A stretch of 64,000 nucleotides of DNA, taken from positions 13,275,683 to 13,339,682 of the forward strand of contig NC_063439.1 of assembly GCF_020379485.1 (NCBI RefSeq), written 5' to 3'. This stretch comes from Brassica napus (Eukaryota; Streptophyta; Magnoliopsida; Brassicales; Brassicaceae). The notes under the pieces are model-generated. The model searched no databases and was not told where the DNA came from. It worked only from the letters and a program-made list of their open reading frames with translations. The translations under genes and the position numbers were made by a program. Numbering within the stretch: the stretch's first letter is position 1; each line of letters starts with the position of its first letter. Positions 1 through 11,813 of this stretch are shown in pieces.

Positions 1-456
1 TTCTCTGGACGAGTACTGAATAATATCATTGTTGAGAGAAATAAATTACAAAATCATTAAAATTCACATCAACTAAAATTCCACAATAAAAATGTTTTTA
101 AAAATTGATAGTTTCGCATCTTGCCGAACTTGGCCATGGTTGAGGTTTATGCATACGAAAGCAACAAATAATTGTGGTTGGTTATGAATTAAGGAAACTG
201 AGGTGAAAAACGTCACACACAAAGATGAATCTTTAGTTTAGCCAAGTATTCTTTTTCTTTACAGAGTTTTCATATCAGACCAAGAATTAGAAAAATAATC
301 AGATTGTTAAAAAAAATCAGAAATCATAAAATCTTTAAAAGAAAAGAAAATTCGTAAAATCAATTGAAAAGCAAAAGTCATGTACCGAGTGAAGAGATCA
401 CATTATTTTTGACGCAACTGTAATATATTTCACTCGACTGTATCATTTTTATCATA
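1..456. other. Non-coding AT-rich stretch, no feature recognised
   Basis: I see no reading frame with codon-like structure, no RNA gene and no transposon terminus here. It may be host intergenic DNA or the unrecognised 5' part of the Helitron relic that ends at 1691. Confidence 0.5.
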
Positions 457-790
457 TTTACCAAGAACTTTTATAAGAAAGTACACATTATTGGTTATAG
501 ACTACGTCAATTTTTTAACATGTCCAACAATATTGACACGACGTCCAACCATTTTTATTGGTATTTTTAAAGTATAGTCCAATAATTATGTATGTAAAAT
601 AAGCCTAACATATTAGTTTTACATTTACCAAAAACTTTTATAAGAAAGTACACATTATTGGTTACAGACTACGTCAATTTTTAACATGTCCAACAATATT
701 GACACGATTCCCAACAATTTGTATTGGTATTTTTAAAGTATGATCCAATGATTATGTATGTAAAATAAGCCTAACATATTACTTTTACAT
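457..790. repeat. Two-copy tandem repeat, 167-bp unit
   Basis: Two adjacent copies (about 457-623 and 624-790) share the same order of landmarks: a run with acttttataagaaagtaca, then a block containing catgtccaacaatattgaca, then aataagcctaacatatta. They differ at a small number of positions, so the duplication is older than the exact one at 1021-1364. No coding potential is seen. Confidence 0.85.
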
Positions 791-1020
791 TTATTTATTT
801 TTCTTTATATTTGTAGAAGAAAGTAAGTTTTCGTAAAATATTTGGATTCGAAGAACCGAACTTGATTTGAAAGTAATACTAAACACAAACTAAAACTGAT
901 TAAGTACTCAAATGAATCTAAAAGTTTTATATCTGGATAACCAGACCCGAATCCGATTCAAACTGCAATATTTTAGAACCGAAAATATCTAAAACACAAT
1001 TATATACTTAAATATATTAG

Positions 1021-1364
1021 TTATTTTAAATTTTATATCTATTAGATATTCATTAATATGAAAATATCTAAAATAACAAAATATGTTCAAAATACTGAAA
1101 ATATATATTTTCCATCTAAATATTTAAATTGAACTATTTTTATGTAACTTTAATTATTTAGTCTTTAATTATTCAAATGTTTATGTTTTATATTATTTTA
1201 AATTTTATATCTATTAGATATTCATTAATATGAAAATATCTAAAATAACAAAATATGTTCAAAATACTGAAAATATATATTTTCCATCTAAATATTTAAA
1301 TTGAACTATTTTTATGTAACTTTAATTATTTAGTCTTTAATTATTCAAATGTTTATGTTTTATA
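1021..1364. repeat. Identical 172-bp tandem duplication
   Basis: The block 1021-1192 is repeated directly at 1193-1364 with no difference that I can see, in very AT-rich DNA that otherwise shows age. On both sides lie degenerate ccgaacc/cccgaa words (about 845-990 and 1425-1600) like those in the hAT-type element at 22686-23380. The duplication may therefore sit inside a decayed relative of that element. No gene is involved. Confidence 0.9.
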
Positions 1365-1659
1365 TTATTTTTATTTTAGGATTTTGAGGATTAAGTATAT
1401 TTTGATTTGTTCAAATTACATAATTAAAATAGGTACCCGAACTCGAATCCAAATCGAACATGCAATTATTCGAACCAAATCCAATCAAAATTCGACCCAA
1501 ATTTTTAAATATCGGAATCATATTTATATTTCTAACTCTAAAAGTCAAAATCTGAATAGATTAACTGAATCCGAACGGATATCTGAATGTCCATATCTTG
1601 AAAAAGCTATACGATAAATTTCTTATTACAGCGTAAAATGAATAATATAATCAATTATT

Positions 1660-1691
1660 TTACCCCGCACACAGCTCGGATTACTACCTAG
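1660..1691 (+). mobile_element. Helitron 3' terminus (relic)
   Basis: The sequence has an imperfect GC-rich stem (ccccgcac...) and ends in CTAG at 1688-1691 followed by T, the usual layout of a Brassicaceae Helitron 3' end (hairpin, short spacer, CTRR, inserted before T). The 5' end was not found, so only the terminus is called. It resembles the better preserved ends at 14314 and 24333. Confidence 0.5.
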
Positions 1692-3429
1692 TTGTGGTTT
1701 AATCCGAAACAGTAATTCGTATTAAGAGCTAAAGAAAGATATTTATCTCGACTCAACGATCTGTTTTTCGAAAACGTTTTCATTTCATCTTTTTCGATTC
1801 ATCGGTTTCCTTAACATCACGTACATATATATATCATTTATGTCAATTTGGTTTTTGGCTTCCTACGCATACAATGTACACAAAATTAACTTCACCAGGA
1901 GGTTTAATATTCATGAAACAACGTCTACTCTGACTGCCATTGTCTTCGCAACTGACTTTCCTCGAGATCGGTTCTTGTTTTGGAGCCAAACTAGGGAAGA
2001 TTCTGTAAAATTCGGACCTTTGACTTGAACTGAACTGGGAAAAGCAGATGCATTTTGCAGTGCAACTTTCAAATTACAACATTTTTGCAACTCGACAAAC
2101 CTTCCACAGAAAATCAGAGAATATATATGACCTATCTATGTCATTTATCAAAATATACACATTCCTTTATTATTAAAAGAGAAGCAATTTTAAAAAGTAA
2201 CCTTTAAAGTATAACATATTTACAGGTATGTTATTTGCTGATGTGTCAGCATGAGAGCTCTCCTGAAAGTACTTTTAAATATACCTAATCATATTTAGAG
2301 TATTTACTAATAGTGCCATTGGTCTGACTTTATATATAAACTAACAGCGACACTAATAAAGTTGTATATCGTATAGTATTATATACAATATACTAATAAT
2401 TGATGTGTGCTCTTTCACACCTGATTGGAAACCTATTTTCCATTATCTAACCTGCAGAATAAATTTACGAAGACAAGCTCAAAGAGTTCCATCACTTTTT
2501 AACGCACATGTTACATTATATAACCTGCATTATATAACCTGCATTATATAACCTGCAGAAGAATGGTTCAAGAAAATAACTTCAACAAAAACATATAATG
2601 GCTATTGAATCACTAATGAACTGGAAATCAAATACAATAGTAAACGACTGTAGAAAAGATAAGTTATGAACTCAGCAAGGACATGAGAATAGCTAGATTT
2701 ACTTGAATAAAGGTAGGTAATAAAGATGGGTGAGCATATCATTTTACAAGTGTCCTCTATAACAACACAAGCAACGAACTTGCAATATAAGTGATCATAA
2801 AGATCTCATGTATTTTCATTATATTATCACACACGTTCTAAACATACATCAAAGTGCAAGTTCAAATAGATGAAATTCATCCCCGATCACTGCAATTTTA
2901 AATTTTCATATGGATTGTTGTGTACATTTTTCTCTATTTCCAAGGTCATTTTAGATGCTCCAGAACTGTTTTTCATGGGTGCTTTCAAGTGAATAACTCA
3001 AAATTTATTTCCGAAATTTTAATTAAAAACAAAAGCATAAATTACGGTCCTTCTAATACTCGAAGAAAAATTGATAATTGAATAGGAAACTTGGAGCAGA
3101 CATGAAGGCTATGCAATATTTAAAATCCCGCACTTGATCAATACACAAATTTGTGTTACATGATCTACCTACGAAATTTGGAAACAAAGATAATTTTTCA
3201 TAAAGACCGAGTATAATCTTTAAATTGAGCTTTCTCATCACGAAAATTTTATAGTAAATGCAATGATCTTCCTTCGAAAATTACGGCAACTAAAATGTCC
3301 ACTATGAAAATTTATTGGTCCGTTTTTTCCAAATATAGTCCAGTTGTTCAATACTGTTAACTTATTATTAAGACAATCTTTGCTATGAAATTATTTAATT
3401 ACCCTAACATTTTCAAATTATTGAATTTG
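1692..3429. other. Non-coding intergenic DNA
   Basis: No convincing gene is present. The only structure noted is a 14-bp unit (ttatataacctgca) repeated three times at about 2516-2557. Short open frames at 1840-2028 and 3053-3241 have no recognisable product. Confidence 0.5.
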
Positions 3430-4331
3430 GACAGCCAATCCCTTATACAGTTATACATTAATTGAGAACCTTTACAACACTGTTTGTAGCCACGGATCAT
3501 CAATAGCATGATTTTAAAAATTCTTTTAAAAATTAGCTGGTCTATTTAAAAATATATTATACTGTTATTAAACTAAATATCAAATTGATTAATAGTGTAC
3601 AGAAGAATATTCTTCTTTATTTCCTTAAATAAAAGTTATGAAATTATTTAATATAATTAACATATATATATGACAATTAATGATTTTGAATAATAAAATT
3701 TTGATAACAATTTTTGTATCATTCATCATTTTTGTTTAATTTTATATCATTAAAAAAACTAAATAAATCACATTAATCATATAATAAAAAAAATAGATTT
3801 TTGTTTATATGTTATATTTTGATTTTTTTAAAATAAATATAAATAACTAATATTGTTAAAAGTCTCACGTTAAGAAATTTGTGATCAGCGGTTTAACTTT
3901 TTTAATTATAACAAGATACAAATGATCATAAAATCATAAGAATAAGAAGTTTCATTTAATAGATATTCAGATTAAATATATATATATATATAAATATTAT
4001 GAAAATAAAACTATATACCATATAGAATACATAAATATTTTAATTTCAAAATTTTCATTGAAAAAAGTATTGAGACCTAAATATTTTAATTTTAAATTTT
4101 TCATTGAATTTTTAAAACGATTATAAATTATTAAAAATCTTACACTAAAATTTTTGTGATTAATGGTTTTATTCTTTTGGTACAACAAATATACAAATTT
4201 TAATAAAATTATATGAGTAGAAAGCCTCAATTAATAAATATTCATATTAAAAAACTATATCTTTATGTCAGTGTAATTAAAATTTAATTATATAATATAA
4301 AATAACTAAAATGATTATTTTTATTTATTTA

Positions 4332-4340
4332 CCAATTAAA
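4332..4340. repeat. Left target-site duplication of the MULE
   Basis: The 9-mer ccaattaaa here pairs with ccaatttaa at 12774-12782 (one mismatch). The related Helitron at 22607-24333 has a single ccaatttaa at the matching place, supporting an insertion with 9-bp duplication, the usual size for Mutator-like elements. Confidence 0.6.
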
Positions 4341-5584
4341 ATTAGGGAAAATTTCCAAATGTGACTCACAACTTGATTTATAATGCAAAAATAAACCCAA
4401 ACTTGAATCAAATGCAAAAGTAACCTAAAAGACTATTGAAATTACAACCGGCCCCTTGTGAACAAACAAAAAAACTGATTTTTTTACGTTTCTATCCTCC
4501 GTAAGTCGTCCAGACGACTTACGTGAAAGTCATCTGGACTAGTTCTACTTAAAAATAATTTAAAATTTTTGTAAAAAATATTTTGATAAGTGAAAAATTA
4601 AAATCATGTAATTAACATATGTTTTAAGAGATATAAATTAAGATATAACAAAAGTTAATTGTTTTCAACATAGATGAGTGAAAATAGTGAGTCATGATAT
4701 TCTTTGGTTTAGGTTTTGCCAACATATGCTGTAGTATTGTATGTGTTCTTAGGGTTGGATTTTGGAATGTATAAATGGTTTTTTGAAAACTTTAAAATTT
4801 ACCTAAGTGTGTTTATTTCTGTGTATAGTAAACACTATTTAAGTATAATTACGGCTTTATAACGTGGTTAGTTAGTTAATTTAGTCAATTTAATTTAGGG
4901 GTTAAATTTAGGGTTTGTGACGACTTATAAGTAAGTCGTCTGATGTACAATATTCAACAGACGACTTACTAGTAAGTCGTCCAAACCGGACCGAACCTTT
5001 AATTTTATAATGTACTTTTAAACCTAACCGGATTATTTACCGGCCATATATAAGGTGTTTTTTTAATTCACTTTTTCACGAAATTCAGAAAACCTTAACG
5101 CCGTTTCTCCCAAATCTCAGATATCCGTTTACCGGCGATTTCGAAGGCGATTTCCGTCGATTCTCTCTAATCAGTCGTTCTCACTGCCGGTTATCTCTCC
5201 GCCGTTATCACCGTCGTTCTCACCACCGTTCTCACAGCCGCTTCCTCTATTTAAGATCTGAAAGGAAACCCTAGCGCGCATTCTCTCAGAGGCGTCTCAT
5301 TGAACTCCGCCGCCAGTAAGTTATATCTCTTACTGTCGAGTGATTGATTGAGGAAAAGATGAACATAAAACGTTGTCTCTATCAATTTATACACTCGTTC
5401 TTTTTTTCACGTCTATTTTTGCCGATATATAACCGCTACGTCGAAGGCGACTATATCTTCTCCGAATTTCCAGGTCGGCTTTAAAATGTTCTGTCTTGGA
5501 AGACTTGCCAGACGACTTAATTATAAGATGGTTTTCTTTGATTGTTTTGAGATGCTTTGCTTTGAATGTTTTGCAGGCAAAAAA

Positions 5585-7334
5585 ATGGATTTACCAGAAC
5601 TCCCCCGTAGGATACATACAATAGGGGAAGAGCCCCCCGCAGGGCATAGCATTTCGTATAATACTTGTTGGGCGTTGCATACTGCTTTAAAGAAAGCTCT
5701 TCATGATGACGAATATGAACAGCTGAAGGAGTCGAAGTTGGGAGTTTTCATCAAGTTCCAAGAGCTGGGATTTGAGTGGGCTTCAAGGCTGGTTCACTAC
5801 ATGCTCGGTTTCCAGCTGGACATAAAGAAGAAGTATGAGCTGTGGAGTGTCGTTGGTCCAGAACCTGTGAGATTTTCACTGTTAGAGTTTGAAAACCTAG
5901 CTGGTCTAAACTGCGAGTACATCGAGGACCTTGAGAGACCTCAATGTGTTGTTACAAGGGAGTTGTCTTCTTTCTGGGGGATGTTGGGAGTTCATGTCGA
6001 AGATGGGCCATCTACTGAGGAGATAATAGCAGCATTTGGGAGATGCGAATAGTGGTCTCGGGATGATCACAAGCGGCTCGCGTACCTTGTCATCTTCACT
6101 GTATATATTGAAGGGAGATAGTATTCAACCCCTACACAGGTTAGTCTGGCAAGGCTAGTAATGGAGCTAGAACGGTTTGAGAATTATCCATGGGGGAGAG
6201 TGTGTTTAAGGTGCTGATGGACTCTGTGAAGGGCAAAGATATTTCGGGTTGTTACACTATTAATGGGGTTGCGCAAGCTCTCCAGGTCTGGGTGTACACA
6301 GCTCTGCCGGAATTGGGTGCTACTTATGGTAAACCTCTCCCAAACTATCCGTCTCCACCGATACTGGCTTACAAGGGTGGCAAAGGACGCAGACGCTTTA
6401 AAGACGCTGTCCTCGATCAGGTATTTACTTCAATCTGGACGACATCTCAGAAAACTTATAATTAAGTCGTCTGGTAAGTCTTCCAGCTGGAAGACTTAGT
6501 AGAAGACTTATAAGTAAGTCGTCTGGAAAGTCTTCTAGCTGGAAGACTTAGTAGAAGACTTATAATTAAGTCGTCTCAAGTCGTCCAGCAGGAAAACTTT
6601 CCAGACGACTTTATTATAAGTCGTCTGCGAAGTCTTTTCTTTCCATCTTTCTTAATTCGTCAAATATCTAAGTGCATATCTTCTATTTACTGCAGACTAG
6701 AGTGATCAACTTTGTTGAGAAGGACATTGCTGAAATATTTCCAAAATGCGAATTGGATGTTGAGGACACGCCCGCGGAGAACATAATTAAACTCATGTAT
6801 GTGAAGAAACCGTGGAAGTGGACTCTGGAATGCTGGGAAGTCACCGGTACTAGCGTCAGTACAAAGCCGGCGGTTGTGATTCCAAAAAAGAAAAAAGTAG
6901 TGAAGGAAGACAGTGCAAGACCTCTGAAGAAAGCTCGTAAAGAGGCACGTGCAGAGGGTAGTGAAGAGGCACCTGCAGAGTCTAGTGAAGAGGTTCATAT
7001 GGTGGCTCGTTCAGAGGTGACTATGACTGTTGGTGGGTTGAGCAAAGAGGATATTAAAATCATGTTCAAGGACATAGTTGATGCCATGAGCGAAGGGTTT
7101 GGTACGTGCCTTAAGGAGATCAAGTATCTGTCGAAAAGGATGGAAGCTGTGGAGAAGAAGGTTGGTATCACCACAAAACGGAAAGGGACAGGGACATCAT
7201 CTCAAAACAGAGGGACATGGACATCATCTCAAAACACTACCTCTCCACCTAAAACCACACTCGAACCCGGGGTTAGTAACGAATCTTCTCCCAACAAGAG
7301 ATTGACTAGACAAAGTCTTAAGAATAAGAACTGA
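5585..7334 (+). pseudogene. DUF1985-type protein of the MULE (decayed)
   Basis: The start ATG at 5585 lies just after a likely 3' splice site (tttgcag, 5576). The frame above it contains the MULE repeat motif and is read as 5' UTR. The N-terminal part has the DUF1985 look (WALHTALKKAL..., LGFEWASRLVHYMLGF). Lesions: TAG at 6050-6052, a second stop near 6119, and a frameshift near 6200. The reading then continues at 6190-6420. An intron at 6421-6695 (GT...TGCAG, phase 0, filled with GACGACTTA motifs) joins it to 6696-7334, a Lys/Glu/Ser-rich tail with a basic KKKKVV stretch that could be a nuclear signal. The function of DUF1985 is not established. It is the usual upstream part of Ulp1 genes in these elements. 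Confidence 0.75.
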
Positions 7335-7501
7335 AAAGTTGCATTTGCTTTGTTTCTTGTATGTCAGAACATGTGTGCTTTGTTTATAGTGTATGGATTT
7401 TGTATTTTACTTTTGTTTCATGTTTGAAGACACTCATTGGTTATTATTTTTTGAAATGGATCTTTGGTTATTATTGTATAAACCCATCTTGTATATTGCA
7501 G

Positions 7502-8891
7502 AGTGAAAGTGTTAATGGGACGAACGCGGGAAGGAATAGGTTGCCGGAGGATAAAGGGGATAAAGGTCCAGATGTGCCTGCAGATGATAGTTCCTCGAAA
7601 GATAAAGCTCCAGAACCGAGCCTTGTTCTATTGGACAAAAATCTGTCCACTGTTTCGGATTTACAGAAGGAGGATGCTAGGAGACTTGCTGCCTCACAGA
7701 AATCTCCTTATACGGCAAACCCCACGACCAAAGTGATCATTCCAAACCAAAAGCTTTATCCAGGCTATAATCCTTTTGCACCAATTGACAAGAAGAAGTT
7801 TAAGGAGCTCGCGAATTGGTTAAAAACTTGTCTGTAAGTGTTTGCTTTTCCCATAATAGCTTGCTTTAGTCTACAAAAACTGATTGCTTTTCAACATTTT
7901 GTGTGTTGCAGTCATTATAGAGCAGCTCAAGATAAAAAACCACGTACAAGTAGAACTTGGTGATATAACACCCTCCAGACGTCTTTAGAGTGGCTGGAGG
8001 ACTGTGTAAGTCTTCTGCTATGACTTAGATGACTTTCTGATAAGTCTTCTTTGTAGACGACTTACCAATAAGTCGTCTAATAAGTCGTCTACGTAGACGG
8101 CTTACCAGACGACTTAATTCGTCAACGAATTACTTGTAAGTCGTTTGTTAAGTTTTCTTTGTAGACGACTTAATTCGTCTGATATCTTCTGACTTGTACC
8201 CTATTTTATATGTAGCATATTGATGATTGGATTAATGTGCTGAGGAAGAGGTACCACGCTAACCCACAACATTTCAGGAGCGAGAGAATGTGCTTCGCTG
8301 ATCATCTCTTTGCTCAGCAATGGAGATTCAACTTCAAGGATTTTAAGGACTCGGAGCCCGATCAGAACGGTTTAGGAAGAAGACTCCCTGGTGGGGCATG
8401 GAACTATTATTCAGGCTCTATACCATCATTTTGCCAATCGAACAAGGTTTGGGGAACGGATATTGATGATATCTATGCGCCAGTGAACTATAAAGGCAAT
8501 CATTGGATTGCTATGTGGATATCGATCCCTAAGAGGCACATAGTCGTCTTTTACAGCATTTGTTCCAGTATCTCCCCAGAAGAACTCGATGTAGTAATGG
8601 AACCTTTTCTCCACATGGTCCCTTATCTGCTTGTTGAGTGTTCTTCCTCAGACGAACAACGTGCCCAATACAGCCTGGAGCCATTCACATTTGAGAGACC
8701 GGACAATATACCTCTGGCCCGAGCTGGTGATTGTGGCGTGTACACTCTAAAGTACATTGAATGTCTTTGCTAAGGCCAACGGGAAGACTATGAGGGATAA
8801 GATGGCGGTGGATATATTTCAAGAGCTTCCTGACGCGCATGAGTTCGTAAAAAAGGACAATGATGCCAACCTGGGTGCGTATGAGGGGTGA
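7502..8891 (+). pseudogene. Ulp1-like cysteine protease (C48) of the MULE, decayed
   Basis: Exons are inferred at 7502-7834, 7912-8005 and 8216-8891 from GT...AG borders; the second intron (8006-8215) is packed with the MULE motif. The peptidase part starts in exon 3. It shows the His box (KGNHWIAMW) and the Cys box (GDCGVYTLKY) of SUMO-type C48 proteases. The usual Asp that follows the His box is replaced: the sequence reads VVFYSI where family members normally have a D before SI, so catalysis is doubtful. Further lesions: a frameshift with TGA near 7960 and a frameshift at about 8768-8775, after which the old frame runs to TGA at 8889-8891. It may be the 3' half of the gene above or a separate unit; the splice donor linking them at 7300-7334 is not clear. 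Confidence 0.75.
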
Positions 8892-9100
8892 TAAACAGGC
8901 TACGTTATATTATTTTGTATGATAGATTAGGCTGATGTGTGTATTTGAACTTGATTTTTATTTTGTAACCTATTTTCTGCTCAGAAGACTTACAGTTAAG
9001 TCATCTGGAATGTTGGACGACTTAACTATAAGTAGTCTGGAAAGTCTTCTGTGCAGTGACCTTTTGTAACCTTTCGGATAATATAAAGGGCAATTTGACA

Positions 9101-9250
9101 AAGAAGTAGACACAAATAAGTTCATAACACAAGTTTTTAATACATAGACTAAGAAGTAGACACAAATAAGTTCATAACACAAGTTTTTAATACATAGACT
9201 AAGAAGTAGACACAAATAAGTTCATAACACAAGTTTTTAATACATAGACT
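9101..9250. repeat. Three identical 50-bp tandem copies
   Basis: Three head-to-tail copies of a 50-bp unit starting aagaagtagacacaaataag occupy 9101-9150, 9151-9200 and 9201-9250 with no difference seen. They lie between the 3' ends of the two convergent MULE genes. Confidence 0.95.
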
Positions 9251-9254
9251 AAAC

Positions 9255-9665
9255 ACTGGATGACCTCCTGGATGACTTAATTGAAGGTCTTCTGAAAAAA
9301 AAAAACTCTGGACGACTTACGTGAAGGTCTTCTGGACGACTTACTTGAAGGTCTTCTGGAAGACTAAACACAAGACAGCTAACTTGAAGGTCTTCTGGAA
9401 GAAAAAACCCTGGATGACTAACTGGACGACCTTCCAGACGACTTACGTGAAGGTATTCTGAAAGACTAAGCACTGGACGACTAACTTGAAGGTCTTCTGG
9501 AAGGAAACACCCTGAACGACTAACTGGACGACCTTCTGGAAGACTTACGTGAAGGTCTTCTGGAAGACTAGACACTGGACAACTAACTTGAAGGTCTTCT
9601 GGAAGAAAAAACCCTGGACGACTAACTGGACGACCTTATGGACGACTTACTTGAAAGTCGTCCAC
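9255..9665. repeat. Array of GACGACTTA / GAAGGTCTTCTGG motifs
   Basis: About 400 bp made of alternating variants of ctggacgacttacttgaag and gtcttctggaaga in irregular order. The same vocabulary occurs at 4500-4545, 4920-4985, 5500-5520, 6460-6630, 7970-8180, 8985-9060 and 12055-12430. The open frames reading through it (for example 9249-9575 on the minus strand) are repeat artefacts. Confidence 0.85.
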
Positions 9666-9666
9666 G

Positions 9667-11813
9667 TCATTCCTTACATTGTGGTTTCGTATGGCCAGTT
9701 TCCTTGCATTTTGAGCATCTATAAACCATGTGTTGCTTCCGGGGTTTGCGTGCTCTCATCCTGGATAGCTCCAACCAAGATTGCCATCTTGATTTCTTCT
9801 TTTCTTTCCGGACCACGCTTTACCTCCGGAGGAAAGCATGTGCGTTCCTCAACTTGTTGTCCAGCACAAGGATATATATTCTCTGAGTATCCTGCAAACA
9901 GAAAATCCTTTGAGTACACTGGACATACAAGTGTGGAGATATGCAAACCAACATATGTTCCAGCAGCTATAGTATGAGAGCAATGTATTTTCTCCACTGC
10001 ATAGGCACCACAATCACACTTTCCATGTTCCAAATCAACCACACAGTCCATTTTGCCACCTTTCACAAAGAATCGCCATCCATCAATTGGTTGTACCATC
10101 ATCGTATCCGCTATCTCCGATCGAACAGCAAGCAAGTATTCAACCTCGACTATGTTGAGTTGGGAGACTCAAAGCATCTTCTCTACTTTTCCAAAACCAC
10201 TTTCCTAGCTTCTCCCTTATGAACTCCAACAAGAACTGAACCGGAAATCCTCTAGCTTTCTTCAGAGCGGAATTAATAGATTCAGCGATGTTGCTTGTCT
10301 TTATGTTGTACATGTCCCCCTGACAATAAACCCTTGACCATAGTCTGACGTCGGCATTCTACAAATACGTTGCAAGGTCCGGGTTTGCACTCTGTATCTC
10401 AGCCATGTACCGGTTAAAATCTGAAACCATATGAGCATAAGCAGCACCTTTCACCAAGTACAAGAGATGCTTCCCTTTATACTTTTTGACAATGTTATCT
10501 TGAAGGTAATAATAACATATTCCTCGGGTTGCCCAAGGAAACACCTTATCACACGCACTTTTAATGGCCGCGTGCCGGTCGGAGACTATCACTAGAGGCT
10601 GCTCATCAGATACACAACTAGCCAATTTTGTGAAAAACCATTCCCAAGAAGGTTCATCTTCAGCATCTACGATCCCAAAAGCCAATGGAAATATCTGAAA
10701 ATTCCCATCTTGTGCGGCTGCAACTAACATAACACCTCCATACTTCCCACTTAGGTGAGTCCCATCCACCACAATGACCCTTCTCTGATACTTAAAACCT
10801 TTGATAGAAGCTCCAAAAGCGAGAAATATATACTTAAATCTATTGATAGAATCAAGTTCTATAGCCGTGATAGAATCGGGATTTGCTAAGGAGATTTGCT
10901 CGAAATATGATGGCAGACGCGAATACCCATCTTCTGCTGATCCTCTCACTAATGTTTGTGCATATAAAAGTACTCTATATGAAGTGGTGTAATCAAGCGT
11001 CATGCCAAACATGTTCTTCATAGCATCAGTGATATGCTGCGAATTCAACCCATCAATGATTCCAACACGATCAATGAAAAGCCTACCAACATACTTTGTA
11101 GTATAGTGTCTCCGCTAAGCGAGTCGGTCTCGCACTGAGCATGTATGTTTTTCCACATACTTTGTTACCCAAAACGTGTTTGTCCCATGTTTCACACTCG
11201 CTCTGACCTTCCATTGACAACCACTAACCGGACATGTTGTCACAAGGAGAGTTTTCGTTGACTTGTATATTGTGAAGGAGAACTTAAACCTTACTGCTGT
11301 CAACCGCAGCTCTGAAAGCAGTGCATCCTTGCTAACAAAACTCTGGTTGACATAGATACTGTTACCATTCGATCTTCCTCCTTCAATCTTTTTGATATCT
11401 TCAAAACACATATCATCATATTCCTCATCCTCATCTTCAACCTTTTCATAAACACTGTAATCCTCACCATTCTCGTCCGCTTCAGCAACAGTAAAGATAC
11501 CAGTATCCTCTTCCCCATCATCCTCCTCCCCATCGTCCTCCTCCCCATCGTCCTCCTCCCCATCATGATTTTTATCTTCAACCAAATCATCATCATCATC
11601 TTCAAAACATTCACCAGCTTCATCAGCTTCATCATCTTCTTCCCTGAACTCTGAAACCGTTTCCTCCTTGCTACGGCTTGATACACAAAGCCGTACTCCA
11701 TGCGTTTTGGTTATCTCGAGAAAGTTTCTAACTTGTCTATCACTTGTAACATGAATAGGAGGGGTGTCTGAAGCCGGCATCATTTCTGCTGGTAATGAGT
11801 AGGTTATCTCCAC
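9667..11813 (-). pseudogene. mudrA-type MULE transposase (decayed)
   Basis: Read from 11813 downward. The first 150 codons include a very acidic linker (four 15-bp repeats giving GEEDD units, 11515-11575), followed by the MuDR N-terminal zinc-binding-like domain (CPVSGCQWKVRAS...HTC). After an in-frame TAG at 11115-11117 comes the MULE transposase core: VVDGTHLSGKYGG and LVIVSDRHAAIKSA hold the first two acidic residues of the DDE triad. A stop at 10359-10361 and frameshifts near 10170 and 9760 follow. The tail shows a SWIM finger (CDCGAY...CSH) and a CCHC knuckle (CSKCKETGHTKPQC) ending with TGA at 9667-9669. It would bind element termini and catalyse transposition if intact. The plus-strand frames here are shadows. 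Confidence 0.85.

Noticed and set aside
1384..1617. 77-codon open frame
   Set aside because: It reads through AT-rich, ccgaacc-type repeat DNA without codon bias or known motif.
9249..9575. 108-codon minus-strand frame (LPEDLQVSR repeats)
   Set aside because: Comes from the GACGACTTA/GAAGGTCTTCTGG array. No start context or relatives.
11300..11701. 133-codon minus-strand frame rich in Met and Lys
   Set aside because: It is a shadow of the acidic transposase linker in another frame.
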